DNA from: Collinsella sp.
Lineage (GTDB): Bacteria > Actinomycetota > Coriobacteriia > Coriobacteriales > Coriobacteriaceae
Length of the DNA stretch: 22,950 nt
Direction: 5' to 3'
Assembly (NCBI GenBank): GCA_022745215.1
Contig: JAIIWC010000028.1
Span: forward strand, 1 to 22,950
The notes beneath the pieces were generated by a model. It had not been told where the DNA came from. It did not search any database and saw only the letters and a program-made list of their open reading frames with translations. The position numbers and the translations under genes were made by a program. Below are positions 1 through 7,521 of this stretch, piece after piece; position 1 is the first letter of the stretch, and every line of letters begins with the position of its first letter.

Positions 1-1
1 G

Positions 2-376
2 ATCGCCCGGCCACGCCTGCTCGTGCTCGACGAGCCCACGAGCGGCCTTGATTACCGCGAGTGCATGACCGTCATGGAAACGGTGCGCACCATGGTCGAG
101 CGCGGTTGCGCCGTTATCATGGTTTGCCACGATATGGAAGTCGTCTCGGATTTTGCCGAGCGCATTGTGGTAATGGCCGACGGTCGCATCCTCGACCGCG
201 GCCGCACGCACGAGCTATTCTCGAACATCGATCTCATGCGGCGCGCCTACGTGGAGCCTCCCCAGGTTATTGAACTCTCGCGCCGTCTGGCATCTTCCGT
301 CTCGCCCGCTTTTGCGCAGGTGAGCGAGGTCACCGATGTCGTTCGAATTACCAAGGAGATGGTCCACCGTGGTTAA
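2..376 (+). CDS. ECF transporter ATP-binding protein (EcfA-type), 3' part only
   Basis: The reading frame is open from the window edge and ends at TAA 374-376, so the N-terminus, Walker A and ABC signature lie outside. What is seen is the Walker B and D-loop stretch LLVLDEPTSGLD (bases 17-52) and the H-loop in VIMVCHD (about bases 113-133), followed by a helical C-terminus. These are the nucleotide-binding elements of an ABC ATPase. The stop overlaps the start of the next gene, an EcfT-like protein, which identifies this as the energy-coupling ATPase of an ECF-type importer for a vitamin or metal rather than a generic ABC protein. The substrate-binding S component is not in view, so the substrate is unknown. 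It could be the second half of a fused double ATPase. Confidence 0.88.
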   Translation: MARPRLLVLDEPTSGLDYRECMTVMETVRTMVERGCAVIMVCHDMEVVSDFAERIVVMADGRILDRGRTHELFSNIDLMRRAYVEPPQVIELSRRLASSVSPAFAQVSEVTDVVRITKEMVHRG

Positions 377-1115
377 CGTCATCGACTACATGCCGGGCGA
401 CACGCTGCTGCATCGCCTGAATCCCGTCGTCAAACTGGGCCTCGCCGCCGCCATCATCGTCGGCATCTTCTTGTCCGACACCTACGTGGCGCTGCTGGGC
501 TTTTTGGCACTCACCCTTGCACTGGGCACCTATGCCGGCGTCGTCGACCGTCTGCTCTCGCTGCTCAAGTTGCTGATTCCGCTCGCGCTTATCATGCTGG
601 TGCTCCAGCTGGCCTTTATGCGCGATGGCAACGTGGTATGGAGCTTTATCACCGACACGGGCCTCATCACGGGATCGAAGGCCTGCCTGCGCCTGCTGGG
701 TGTGGCGTTACCACTCATCCTCATGCTCATGGTGACCAAGCTCAACGACCTTGCCAACGCCTGCGTCGAGGTGCTGCACGTACCGTATCGCTATGCCTTC
801 ACCTTTACCACGGCGCTGCGCTTTGTGCCGGTGTTTGGTCAGGAGATGAACGCCATCATGGAGGCGCAGACCGCACGCGGCGTCGAGTACGACACCAAGA
901 ACCCCATCAAGAAGCTTAAGCTCATGCTGCCACTGTGCGTGCCACTGCTCATCTCGAGCGTGGGCAAGACCGATGCCACAGCCTTGGCGGCAGAACAGCG
1001 CGGCTTCTATCTGCGTACGCGCGCCAGCTCGTACAAGCGCTATCCCATCAAGGGTCTGGACATCGCCGTGCTCATCGTCAGCATCGCCCTCATCGCCATC
1101 GGCTTCCTGTTCTAG
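369..1115 (+). CDS. ECF transporter transmembrane component EcfT (CbiQ-like)
   Basis: The 248-residue protein is very hydrophobic, with several membrane helices (roughly residues 20-120 and 225-248). It carries the two short Ala-x-x-Arg-Gly type motifs that couple T proteins to the ATPases: one ending at R170-G171 (TARG) and one at R211-G212 (AEQRG), 41 residues apart. In the family these helices sit on the ATPase pair and transmit ATP hydrolysis to the S component. I chose GTG 369 because AAGGAGA at 353-359 lies 9 bases upstream; an earlier ATG at 336 has no such site. The start overlaps the ATPase stop by 8 bases, so the two are translationally coupled. Length is usual for the family. Confidence 0.9.
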   Translation: MVNVIDYMPGDTLLHRLNPVVKLGLAAAIIVGIFLSDTYVALLGFLALTLALGTYAGVVDRLLSLLKLLIPLALIMLVLQLAFMRDGNVVWSFITDTGLITGSKACLRLLGVALPLILMLMVTKLNDLANACVEVLHVPYRYAFTFTTALRFVPVFGQEMNAIMEAQTARGVEYDTKNPIKKLKLMLPLCVPLLISSVGKTDATALAAEQRGFYLRTRASSYKRYPIKGLDIAVLIVSIALIAIGFLF

Positions 1116-1144
1116 TTCACCACCGACAGCAACCGCCCAACGCA

Positions 1145-1181
1145 AAAGGCCTCAGCTCGCACCAAACGAGCCGAGGCCTTT
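1145..1181 (+). terminator. Terminator hairpin after ecfT
   Basis: AAAGGCCTC (1145-1153) pairs with GAGGCCTTT (1173-1181), and GCTCG (1155-1159) pairs with CGAGC (1167-1171) around a 7-base loop, with one A/C mismatch between. It lies 30 bases after the ecfT stop. The A-rich and T-rich flanks would let it work in both directions, though the T run on the + strand is short. Confidence 0.75.
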
Positions 1182-1205
1182 ACTGTTTCACCAGATAAAA
1201 CCTGC

Positions 1206-1234
1206 CAAAATTAACCTGTCCCTTTTTGACAGGT
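1206..1234 (-). terminator. Probable terminator of the ligase-racemase unit
   Basis: ACCTGTC (1214-1220) and GACAGGT (1228-1234) form a perfect 7-bp stem with a 7-base loop, 7 bases after the racemase stop. Read on the minus strand the stem is followed by TTAATTTTGG, a T-rich tail as in intrinsic terminators. A related half-repeat AAACCTGCC precedes it at 1198-1206. Confidence 0.55.
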
Positions 1235-1240
1235 CGAAAG

Positions 1241-1987
1241 CTAGAGGCGGTAGGGGGCGCCGCTGCGGATGATGGATTCGCGCACCAGGACATCCATGGC
1301 GTCGAGGGTGATCTCGGGCATCTCTCGGTACTTCTGTAGCACCGAGAGCTCGGTGCAGGCCAGAATGACGCGGTCGCAGCCGCTACGGGCGAACTCCCAC
1401 ATCACGCGGTCGAACTTATCCATATCGGGCTCACGTCCGGCCTTCACATCATCGTAGATAAGCGACATCACATCGTTCTGACGTTTCTCGCTGGGATAGA
1501 CGACCTCAACACCCGCAGCCTTACATTCGCGGCCGTAGACGCCCGCGCCCACGGTTCCGTCGGTGCCCATGATGCCAATCTTGTGCACCGGCTCGGCCGG
1601 CATACTCAGGTTGGGGTCGAACTCGCACTCCCCCATCACCGCACCAGCCAGAGCATAGCGCACCGACTCACGCGGCATATGGATAATCGGCACCTTCGTA
1701 AACGACTGGATCTGGTCATAGAAGTAGTGTGAGGTGTTGCAGGGAATGGCAATGTGTGCACAGCCCAGCGACTCGAGTGCCTGGGCGCACTCTTTCATGG
1801 TCGCCAGCAGCTTAGCATGCTCGCCGGTCTTAATGGCCAACGTGCGGTCGGGCATGGTCGACTTGGAGAGTACCACCATGTCGATATGTTCCTGATCGCA
1901 GGCAGCAGCCGTATGACGCACCACCTGGTCGTAGTAATACGACGTGGCCTCGGCGCCCATGCCGCCGATAACTCCCAGCTTTTCCAT
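1241..1987 (-). CDS. Aspartate/glutamate racemase family protein (likely aspartate racemase)
   Basis: A 248-residue cytoplasmic protein starting MEKLGVIGGMG, the glycine-rich opening typical of aspartate racemases. It has the two catalytic cysteines expected of this PLP-independent family: C83 in IPCNTS and C211 in LACTEL. These would take and return the alpha proton to interconvert L- and D-aspartate. The start at 1987 is set by AAGGAGG at 1993-1999; an upstream extension in the same frame lacks such a site and does not resemble the family. It lies 84 bases downstream of an ATP-grasp ligase on the same strand. This order matches the known pairing of racemase and D-Asp ligase in lactic acid bacteria, which argues for D-Asp over D-Glu. 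Substrate choice is an inference. Confidence 0.85.
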   Translation of the reverse strand: MEKLGVIGGMGAEATSYYYDQVVRHTAAACDQEHIDMVVLSKSTMPDRTLAIKTGEHAKLLATMKECAQALESLGCAHIAIPCNTSHYFYDQIQSFTKVPIIHMPRESVRYALAGAVMGECEFDPNLSMPAEPVHKIGIMGTDGTVGAGVYGRECKAAGVEVVYPSEKRQNDVMSLIYDDVKAGREPDMDKFDRVMWEFARSGCDRVILACTELSVLQKYREMPEITLDAMDVLVRESIIRSGAPYRL

Positions 1988-2071
1988 CGCCGCCTCCTTG
2001 GTGACGCTTGCGCAATTGCGCGTATCATACCCGCGCCCGTCCGATGCAAACCGGGCGGGCGCCGCGCTCAT

Positions 2072-3328
2072 CTACTTGTAATACGTCTTGAACAGCTTAA
2101 AGTGACGCAACTTGGTGTGCCACATGCGCAACCAGCGGTTAAAGACAAAGTCGCCCTTCATAAACGAAGGGTCGGCGCCCTTGCCTTCCTTGTCCAGGCG
2201 ATGTACCTTAGCGCGCAGCTCGGGATCCTTGACGTACTTGTCGACGACGCCCATGGGAACGACCATCCACAGCGCCTCGTCCTGCGCCGTCACAAACTCC
2301 GGCTCAAACGGACGGTTGAACACATACTCGTCCACCACATACTTGGCAACGTTAAAGCCGCTGTTGGTAACGTAGTAGTTGCTGCGACCTTGGCGCGTGT
2401 TGAAATCGAAGAACTTAAACGAGCCGTCGCGCTCGTCGTACTTAACGTCAAAGTTGGAATAGCCCACAAAGTGAAGGTCCTCGAGCAACTTGCGCACGCC
2501 GCCCATGAGCTCGTCATTGGGCTCGGTGATGATACAGGCGTGGTTGCCGACACCGTGAGGCTGATGCTCCTCGAGCAGCACGTGACCCAGGCACATCATG
2601 CGGACCTTGCCGTTGCGGTCGGAATAGCTGGTGAGTACGCGCATGTACTCGTCGTTGCCGGGCACGCGATCCTGCAAGATCAGATCGTCGGTGTAGCCGC
2701 TGGCATACGAGTCGCGAATGACCTGTTCCAGCTCGGCACGGTCGGCAATCTCATAGGCCTTTTTCTGGCCCTCGAACTCGTGCTGCCACCACATGATGCC
2801 GTCGGAAGGCTTCAGGATCATCGGGAACGGGAAGTCAATCTGGTCGAGCACTTCGGCCGGCGCCTCGCCTTGCGCATTGAGCATCTGCGCAGTAAAGGTA
2901 AAGGTATGCGGATACGGCACGCCATGCTTCTCGCACAGCTCGTAGAAGATCTCCTTCTTCTGGCACTGCTCGAGCATGCTGTAGGGCGCGTAGGGCGCAA
3001 CGATGTTATCCGCCAGCTCATCGGCATCCTTTGCCTGAGCCACGAGGGCAACATAGTTATCGCCACAGCCCACAAGGACAATCGTCTTATCGGCATGCGC
3101 TTGGGCAATGCCGTTGACGGTCCTGAGCATCACGGGCATGGTATCGATATCCACGTTGGGCGTGTAGTCGATAATCTGGCTGCGGTACGCGGGACCCGTC
3201 TGGTACTTGCCAAAGACCAGGCTCTTGACCTGGTACTCCTCGTAGAAGGCGCGCGCCACCGAATAGGCGTTGATGTCGCCACCGAGCAGCACGGGAATGA
3301 ACTCGCGCTCTGTAAACTGCAATGCCAT
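2072..3328 (-). CDS. ATP-grasp carboxylate-amine ligase, probable D-aspartate ligase
   Basis: A 418-residue soluble protein. The N-terminus has a Rossmann-like pre-ATP-grasp part (PVLLGGDINAYSVARAF, residues 12-28). The middle carries an ATP-grasp fold with the nucleotide-binding stretch FPMILKPSDG. The metal-binding end is NFDVKYDERDG followed by FKFFDFNTRQGRSNYY, where an Asp/Asn pair and Arg follow as in the family. Family members include the Enterococcus/Lactococcus enzyme that activates D-Asp as an acyl phosphate and attaches it to the side chain of Lys in the peptidoglycan precursor. The racemase gene directly downstream would supply D-Asp. Length fits (about 400-450). RBS AGGAAG lies just upstream. 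Another amino acid or dipeptide ligase activity remains possible. Confidence 0.8.
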   Translation of the reverse strand: MALQFTEREFIPVLLGGDINAYSVARAFYEEYQVKSLVFGKYQTGPAYRSQIIDYTPNVDIDTMPVMLRTVNGIAQAHADKTIVLVGCGDNYVALVAQAKDADELADNIVAPYAPYSMLEQCQKKEIFYELCEKHGVPYPHTFTFTAQMLNAQGEAPAEVLDQIDFPFPMILKPSDGIMWWQHEFEGQKKAYEIADRAELEQVIRDSYASGYTDDLILQDRVPGNDEYMRVLTSYSDRNGKVRMMCLGHVLLEEHQPHGVGNHACIITEPNDELMGGVRKLLEDLHFVGYSNFDVKYDERDGSFKFFDFNTRQGRSNYYVTNSGFNVAKYVVDEYVFNRPFEPEFVTAQDEALWMVVPMGVVDKYVKDPELRAKVHRLDKEGKGADPSFMKGDFVFNRWLRMWHTKLRHFKLFKTYYK

Positions 3329-3480
3329 GGAAACTTCCTATCATGAACTGCCCACACAACGGGCGATCTTTGCGCAACTGATTTATTCTAGCGTGCCAAA
3401 CCGCCGGCGCCCAAAGCTCCACCGTATCTATGGCAATCGACGTAATCGTCCGGCACGAAGACGGCGCTCACCGTTGTATG

Positions 3481-3506
3481 ACAATGGGCAATGAACCTAC
3501 CATTGT
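3481..3506. repeat. Inverted repeat upstream of the MOSC gene
   Basis: ACAATGG (3481-3487) and CCATTGT (3500-3506) are a perfect 7-bp inverted repeat with a 12-base centre, 45 bases before the MOSC gene and in the 222-base gap between it and the divergent ligase gene. It could be an operator or a small hairpin. The rest of this gap shows no clear gene; TAGAAT on the minus strand (3390-3385) is a weak -10 candidate for the ligase gene. Confidence 0.35.
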
Positions 3507-3550
3507 TGTAGGATTCAGCGTATTGACATCCTCGAACGAAAGGCGCGCAC

Positions 3551-4183
3551 GTGCCCCAAGACCATCCGACCGATAATCCTATCCTCAATGCCACGAAGCG
3601 CGAGCTGGCGGAACGCGCACAAACGGCCGTTCCCCTACGCACGGCAAACGATGCCTACGACAGGCCCGCCCGCATCGTCTCAATCAACACGTCGGCGCAC
3701 AAGGGCACACGCAAGTCGCCCGTCGCGGATGGACACGACACCGTTATCGAACAATTTGGCCTCGCCTCCGACGCACACGCCGGGCATTGGCACCGTCAGG
3801 TTTCCTTTTTGGCCGCAGAGTCCATCCAGACGGCGCAGGCCCGCGGACTCGATGTGCGCAAGGGTGGCTTTGGGGAGAACTTCACCACGCAAGGCATCAA
3901 TCTACTCTCGCTCCCCATGGGCACGCAGCTCAAACTTGGCAGCGAGGTGCTTGTCGAAATCAGCCAAATCGGCAAGGTCTGCCACACACGCTGTGCCATC
4001 TACTATCTCGCCGGCGACTGCATCTTTCCCCACGAGGGCGTTTTTGGCGTGGTGTTAAAGGGCGGAGAGGTCCATATCGGCGACGACATCCAGGTGGTCA
4101 AGCTCGGCGACGGCACCTGCTCGTTCACCCCTGCCGAGGCCCTCGAAGAGATTGAGCGGGCTCGTCAGGAGGGCACGCTGTAG
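3551..4183 (+). CDS. MOSC domain-containing protein
   Basis: A 210-residue soluble protein. After a 40-residue lead, residues 41-185 match the MOSC (molybdenum cofactor sulfurase C-terminal) fold: a start of the type RIVSINTSAHKGTRK, a basic/His-rich middle (HAGHWHRQVSFLA), the GGFGENFTT turn, and the conserved region GKVCHTRC, followed by GVFGVVLKGGEV. Cysteines in the GKVCHTRC segment are where family members carry sulfur or bind molybdopterin. Stand-alone MOSC proteins such as YiiM help detoxify N-hydroxylated bases with a molybdoenzyme partner; no such partner is here. The GTG start has AAAGG at 3539-3543. Divergent from the ligase gene and apparently a single-gene unit. Exact substrate unknown. 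Confidence 0.85.
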   Translation: MPQDHPTDNPILNATKRELAERAQTAVPLRTANDAYDRPARIVSINTSAHKGTRKSPVADGHDTVIEQFGLASDAHAGHWHRQVSFLAAESIQTAQARGLDVRKGGFGENFTTQGINLLSLPMGTQLKLGSEVLVEISQIGKVCHTRCAIYYLAGDCIFPHEGVFGVVLKGGEVHIGDDIQVVKLGDGTCSFTPAEALEEIERARQEGTL

Positions 4184-4310
4184 TTGTAAAACCCCACGTT
4201 GAGATAGCTTTTACAGCCCAAAACACCTCTCAAATAGGGCTCCGTAACGTTAAAGTTGAACTCTATGGTTTCTCAACAATTCATCATAACTGCAGGTCAA
4301 AGCCAAAGCC

Positions 4311-4356
4311 TCAAGTTCAACTTGACCCTTTGGAACCTTTAAGGTTCAAGTTGAGG
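4311..4356 (+). promoter_or_regulatory. Palindrome cluster, candidate operator for the secreted coiled-coil gene
   Basis: Two perfect 15-base palindromes with one central base lie 7 bases apart: TCAAGTTcAACTTGA (4311-4325) and GAACCTTtAAGGTTC (4333-4347). A further copy of the motif, TCAAGTTGA (4346-4354), overlaps the second, and AAGTTGAAC occurs at 4253-4261. TCAAGTTcAACTTGA resembles MerR/SoxR-type dyads (established SoxR box core CTCAAGTTAACTTGAG), but that is a similarity only. TAGAAT at 4370-4375 is a candidate -10; TTCAAG 19 bases before it would give the long spacer typical of MerR-regulated promoters. The flanks also allow one hairpin, TCAACTTGA with TCAAGTTGA. Confidence 0.5.
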
Positions 4357-4417
4357 TCGAAAGCAGTAGTAGAATACCGTTCGAACCATAACCTACGATT
4401 GATTGCAGAGGGACTGG

Positions 4418-5551
4418 ATGCAGCATTCGAATCATCGCGCCGCAGCGCTCATTGCGTCGAAGCCGGCTCGTATCATCACGAGCGCCGCGCTCGCCGTTGC
4501 GCTGACGGCCACGCCGATGCTCTCCCCCGTTGCGGCGTATGCCGCCTCGCAGGCAACGCAGGACCAGCTTTCCGCAGCCCAGCAGAAGATCGAAGCCGCC
4601 ACGAGCGCCTACAACGATGCCCGCACCAAACTCGATGACCTGCAAAAGCAGATTGACTCCAATGAGGCAAGCATCGAGGAAATCGAGGCTAAGCTTCCCG
4701 AGCAGCAGGCCAAGGCAAGCTCCGCCATGCGCGATCTGTACAAGTATCAGAAGGGCACCAACCCCATCGTGAGCTTCCTGGTCAACGCGCAGAGCCTGGG
4801 TGAGTTCATCACGACCTGCAAATACACCAACCAGATCACGAGCTCGAGCGTCGACGAGATCGAACAGCTCAATAACATGCAAACCGAACTCGAGCAGAAC
4901 AAGGCTGAGCTCCAGCAGGCCAAGTCTCAGCTTGAGGCAGAGCAGAAAAACGCCGAGGATGCGTTGGCTCAGGCCCAGCAGCTCCGCAGCGAGGCACAGG
5001 CAAAAGCCGAGCAGGAAAATGCCGCCGAGCTTGCCAAGCTTGAGGCCGATAAGGCCGCTGCCGCCGAGAAGCTCTCGGGCGAGGGCGTAAGCGGCAGCAA
5101 TTCCAGCAGCCAGGCCACCAACACCAACACCACCATCGACACCACGGTGAACAACGCCAATACCGGTAGCTCCGATTACGATTCGTTCATTAATGAGTGG
5201 ACGAGCCGCATCGACAATTATCTCGCCGGCTCCCCCATGGCAGGCCAGGGCTATAACTTTGCCGTCGCCGCTTGGAATACCGGTGTCGACCCCCGTTGGT
5301 CCCCCGCCATCGCCTGCATCGAGAGCACCAAGGGTGCTTATTGCGCCAATTCTTACAACGCCTGGGGCTGGAGTGCCCGCGGCGGCGGTTGGCGCAGCTT
5401 TGGCAGCTGGAGCGAGGGCATCTCCGCTCACGTTGCCTATCTGGGCGCCAACTACGGCTCCACCCTTACCCCGGCAGCGGCCAAAAAGTACTGCCCGCCC
5501 ACGTGGCAGGACTGGTACAACAAAGTCGCCGCTCAGATGAACCGCATCTAA
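4418..5551 (+). CDS. Secreted coiled-coil protein with lysozyme-like C-terminal domain
   Basis: A 377-residue protein. Residues 1-42 form a signal peptide (basic start, hydrophobic core near ARIITSAALAVALTATP, cleavage near AYA). Residues about 45-215 are Glu/Gln/Ala/Lys-rich heptads, a long coiled coil like the N-termini of CwlO/RipA-type cell-wall hydrolases. Residues 216-250 are a Ser/Thr/Asn linker. Residues 250-377 resemble a lysozyme-like or glucosaminidase domain: VDPRWSPAIACIESTKG with candidate catalytic Glu302, then NAWGW and a repeated-Trp segment, with cysteines at CIES and AYCANS that may pair. The likely job is remodelling peptidoglycan outside the cell; coiled coils in such enzymes often bind FtsEX-type activators. 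ATG 4418 is chosen on GAGG at 4408-4411; TTG 4403 in the same frame is weaker. Confidence 0.75.
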   Translation: MQHSNHRAAALIASKPARIITSAALAVALTATPMLSPVAAYAASQATQDQLSAAQQKIEAATSAYNDARTKLDDLQKQIDSNEASIEEIEAKLPEQQAKASSAMRDLYKYQKGTNPIVSFLVNAQSLGEFITTCKYTNQITSSSVDEIEQLNNMQTELEQNKAELQQAKSQLEAEQKNAEDALAQAQQLRSEAQAKAEQENAAELAKLEADKAAAAEKLSGEGVSGSNSSSQATNTNTTIDTTVNNANTGSSDYDSFINEWTSRIDNYLAGSPMAGQGYNFAVAAWNTGVDPRWSPAIACIESTKGAYCANSYNAWGWSARGGGWRSFGSWSEGISAHVAYLGANYGSTLTPAAAKKYCPPTWQDWYNKVAAQMNRI

Positions 5552-5561
5552 GCGCAACTGC

Positions 5562-5590
5562 AAAGGGCCCCAATGGGGCCCTTTTCTTTT
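5562..5590 (+). terminator. Rho-independent terminator of the coiled-coil gene
   Basis: AAAGGGCCCC (5562-5571) pairs with GGGGCCCTTT (5575-5584) around the loop AAT, then TCTTTT follows. It is a strong 10-bp stem with a T tail 10 bases after the stop. It reaches into the end of the convergent kinase gene. Confidence 0.9.
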
Positions 5591-6968
5591 AGGTAGCGGA
5601 GGTATCGACGACGCCGGTCGCATTGGCAACCGCGACTATGACGATCATGCATAGGAGCAGCACACCCAATGCCTTGAGCCAGAGTTTCGCGAGTTTCTTG
5701 CCGCGATAGCTGTCGAGCAGTGCGAATCGCCGACGAAGACGGCGCTTATCGAGCAGCGCAAAATGCATAAGCACCATAAGGCCATCGACAAAGAAAAAAT
5801 ACTCGATTATGAGAAGCCACGTCGGGTAGCTTTGGTTTGCTCCCGTGGGGTGAAAGACGGCAAAGTGACTTCCGGCAAAGAACACAAGTAGGGAGAAGCA
5901 GACAAGCGTATTCCAAATGCGCCCCAGAGACTCCGGAACGCGAGAGAGCGGACCGCATGCAGCGGAGGCGGCAGGCCTAGGAAGCCCTGCGGGGTTCTGG
6001 AGCCCTTGGAGCGTCAACACCGTCTCCGAGGCCGGAGTACGGACAGGCGCAGGTGTAGGAGGCCGCACGGGGCGGCTCAGATCGTATGCCGAGCGCGTCG
6101 CCCGTCCCAACGCTTCCGCACTCGCAAAACGCTTGGCCGGGTCGAGCGCCATCGACATGCAGACGGCATCGGCAAGTGGAGTGGGAATGCCACGCGCCTC
6201 GCATTGCTCGCGCATGTCGAGCCCTGGTTTAGGGTCGACTCCCGTCAAGCAGAAGAACAACAGGGCGCCAAGTGCGTAGACGTCGCTGCGCACACTCGTC
6301 TGCCCAAACCCATACTGCTCGGGCGGCGCATAGGGTCGCGTGCCAAACTTGACGGTGTCGGCATCGACGCCATCGCGCCATACGCGCGCGATCCCCAAGT
6401 CGATAATCACCAGCGACGAAAACGTCAGGCCCTCATCGAGCGTACAGTTCGCACCCGTCACGATGATATTCGACGGTTTGAGGTCGCGATGGATCACCGG
6501 CGCCGACGTCTCCCCCGCCATTGCAAAACCGGCGCGGAGCTCGCCCACGGCATCGCATAGGGCAGGATACAATTCACGCGCATAATCGGGGGTGGCTCCC
6601 AGACGATCCACCAGCACCCCGAGCGTCTCCCCTTCGATGTATTCCATAACCACGTTGAGCTCGTCGCCCACACGACAACAATCGACGATTCTGGGCAGGT
6701 GCTCAAAACGCCTGCCTGCCCGCTGGGCGGCAAACAGACGCTCGTATGCCCCGCCGATTTGAGCCGAAGCATCGATGCGTTTACGGACAAAGGGGCCGAG
6801 CGAACCACCGCCGGTTCCTTCAAAGTACACGAGTTCGGTTGTTTCAACGGACGAGCGCTTAAGTACACGCTCCACGCGATAGCTGTCGTCGCGATCGAGC
6901 GACGCCAGATGTTCGGCAAGCGCTGCGGTCAGCTCGTCATCGGAATATGTTGTGGTCTGAGTATCCAT
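5589..6968 (-). CDS. Membrane-anchored Ser/Thr protein kinase (PknB-like, no PASTA repeats)
   Basis: About 459 residues. The kinase domain spans about residues 30-300: the invariant-lysine strand is FVRKRID, the hinge is VVMEYIEGETLG, the catalytic loop is HRDLKPSN (H160, D162, K164, N167), the metal-binding motif is DLG in place of DFG (IDLGIARVW), and the activation segment ends in YAPPEQYG. The Gly-rich loop is weak. Residues 300-350 are a Pro-rich linker. Three C-terminal membrane helices lie near residues 352-372, 384-406 and 433-450. There are no extracellular PASTA repeats, so the sensing mode differs from PknB. The start is uncertain: ATG 6968 has GGAG 3 bases away; ATG 6980 and GTG 6998 are alternatives. 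It follows the HTH gene by about 98 bases, suggesting one unit. Confidence 0.88.
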   Translation of the reverse strand: MDTQTTTYSDDELTAALAEHLASLDRDDSYRVERVLKRSSVETTELVYFEGTGGGSLGPFVRKRIDASAQIGGAYERLFAAQRAGRRFEHLPRIVDCCRVGDELNVVMEYIEGETLGVLVDRLGATPDYARELYPALCDAVGELRAGFAMAGETSAPVIHRDLKPSNIIVTGANCTLDEGLTFSSLVIIDLGIARVWRDGVDADTVKFGTRPYAPPEQYGFGQTSVRSDVYALGALLFFCLTGVDPKPGLDMREQCEARGIPTPLADAVCMSMALDPAKRFASAEALGRATRSAYDLSRPVRPPTPAPVRTPASETVLTLQGLQNPAGLPRPAASAACGPLSRVPESLGRIWNTLVCFSLLVFFAGSHFAVFHPTGANQSYPTWLLIIEYFFFVDGLMVLMHFALLDKRRLRRRFALLDSYRGKKLAKLWLKALGVLLLCMIVIVAVANATGVVDTSAT

Positions 6969-7066
6969 AGCCTCCATCATAGCGCAGGGCGCAGACACCC
7001 CATGGCATCCGCGCCCCGTTCGTTTGCATCGTTGTTCGGCAGCTCCGCCGGCTCAGATATCAGCCG

Positions 7067-7489
7067 CTAACTCACCGTCTCCTCGCCAAAGCGATACAGC
7101 TCCTCGTTGACCTTTTGGAGGCTGCACCCGCGATCGATGCAAAAGATGATAATCGCATCACGGCGATCCTTGCAGTTGAGGACGCTTACCCCGGCAGCCG
7201 TCAGTGCACGGTTGGCCTCTTTGAGCGTCAGCGCCATCGCAAAGGCAATCTGCAGCACCTTATTGCGACTCGGGTGACGCGCACCGGTAAAGATCTGATA
7301 GCCAAAGGTCTCATTGAGATCGGCCATACGAACCACGCGCGAGCGCTCCAAGCCCTTTTCCTGCAGCAGCTGCTTCAGGTAGTCCGAAAGCGACGGGGCG
7401 GCAAAGTCGTGCTCTCTGATATAGCCATCGATGTTCGGCGCATCGAGAAGCTCATTGAGCAGCTCCTCGGTCAGCTTTTTATCGGGCAT
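7067..7489 (-). CDS. Helix-turn-helix (XRE-like) protein paired with the kinase
   Basis: A 140-residue soluble protein. Residues 32-95 look like an XRE-type helix-turn-helix: SLSDYLKQLLQEKGLERSRV, then MADLNETFGYQIFTGAR, where the second helix-turn-helix pair is followed by HPSRNKVLQIAFAMALTLKEANRAL. Residues 95-140 form a helical C-terminal part with two cysteines (LNCKD, IFCIDRGC). RBS GGAGGTG lies 7 bases before ATG 7489. The kinase gene follows directly on the same strand. I infer that the kinase may phosphorylate this protein or that this protein controls the kinase; neither is shown by sequence. The alternative is a DNA-binding regulator without link to phosphorylation. Confidence 0.7.
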   Translation of the reverse strand: MPDKKLTEELLNELLDAPNIDGYIREHDFAAPSLSDYLKQLLQEKGLERSRVVRMADLNETFGYQIFTGARHPSRNKVLQIAFAMALTLKEANRALTAAGVSVLNCKDRRDAIIIFCIDRGCSLQKVNEELYRFGEETVS

Positions 7490-7521
7490 ACGACTTCACC
7501 TCCCCCAGTGCATGCAACATG

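Noticed and set aside
1754..3346. 530-residue open frame on the + strand
   Set aside because: It lies antisense to the ATP-grasp ligase and racemase genes, whose family motifs and ribosome sites are clear; it has no family features.
3523..3528. TTGACA as a promoter -35 for the MOSC gene
   Set aside because: No -10 fits before the start codon 23 bases later.
4185..4215. TGTAAAA/TTTTACA hairpin after the MOSC gene as a terminator
   Set aside because: Only 7 A/T-rich pairs with a 17-base loop; too weak to call.
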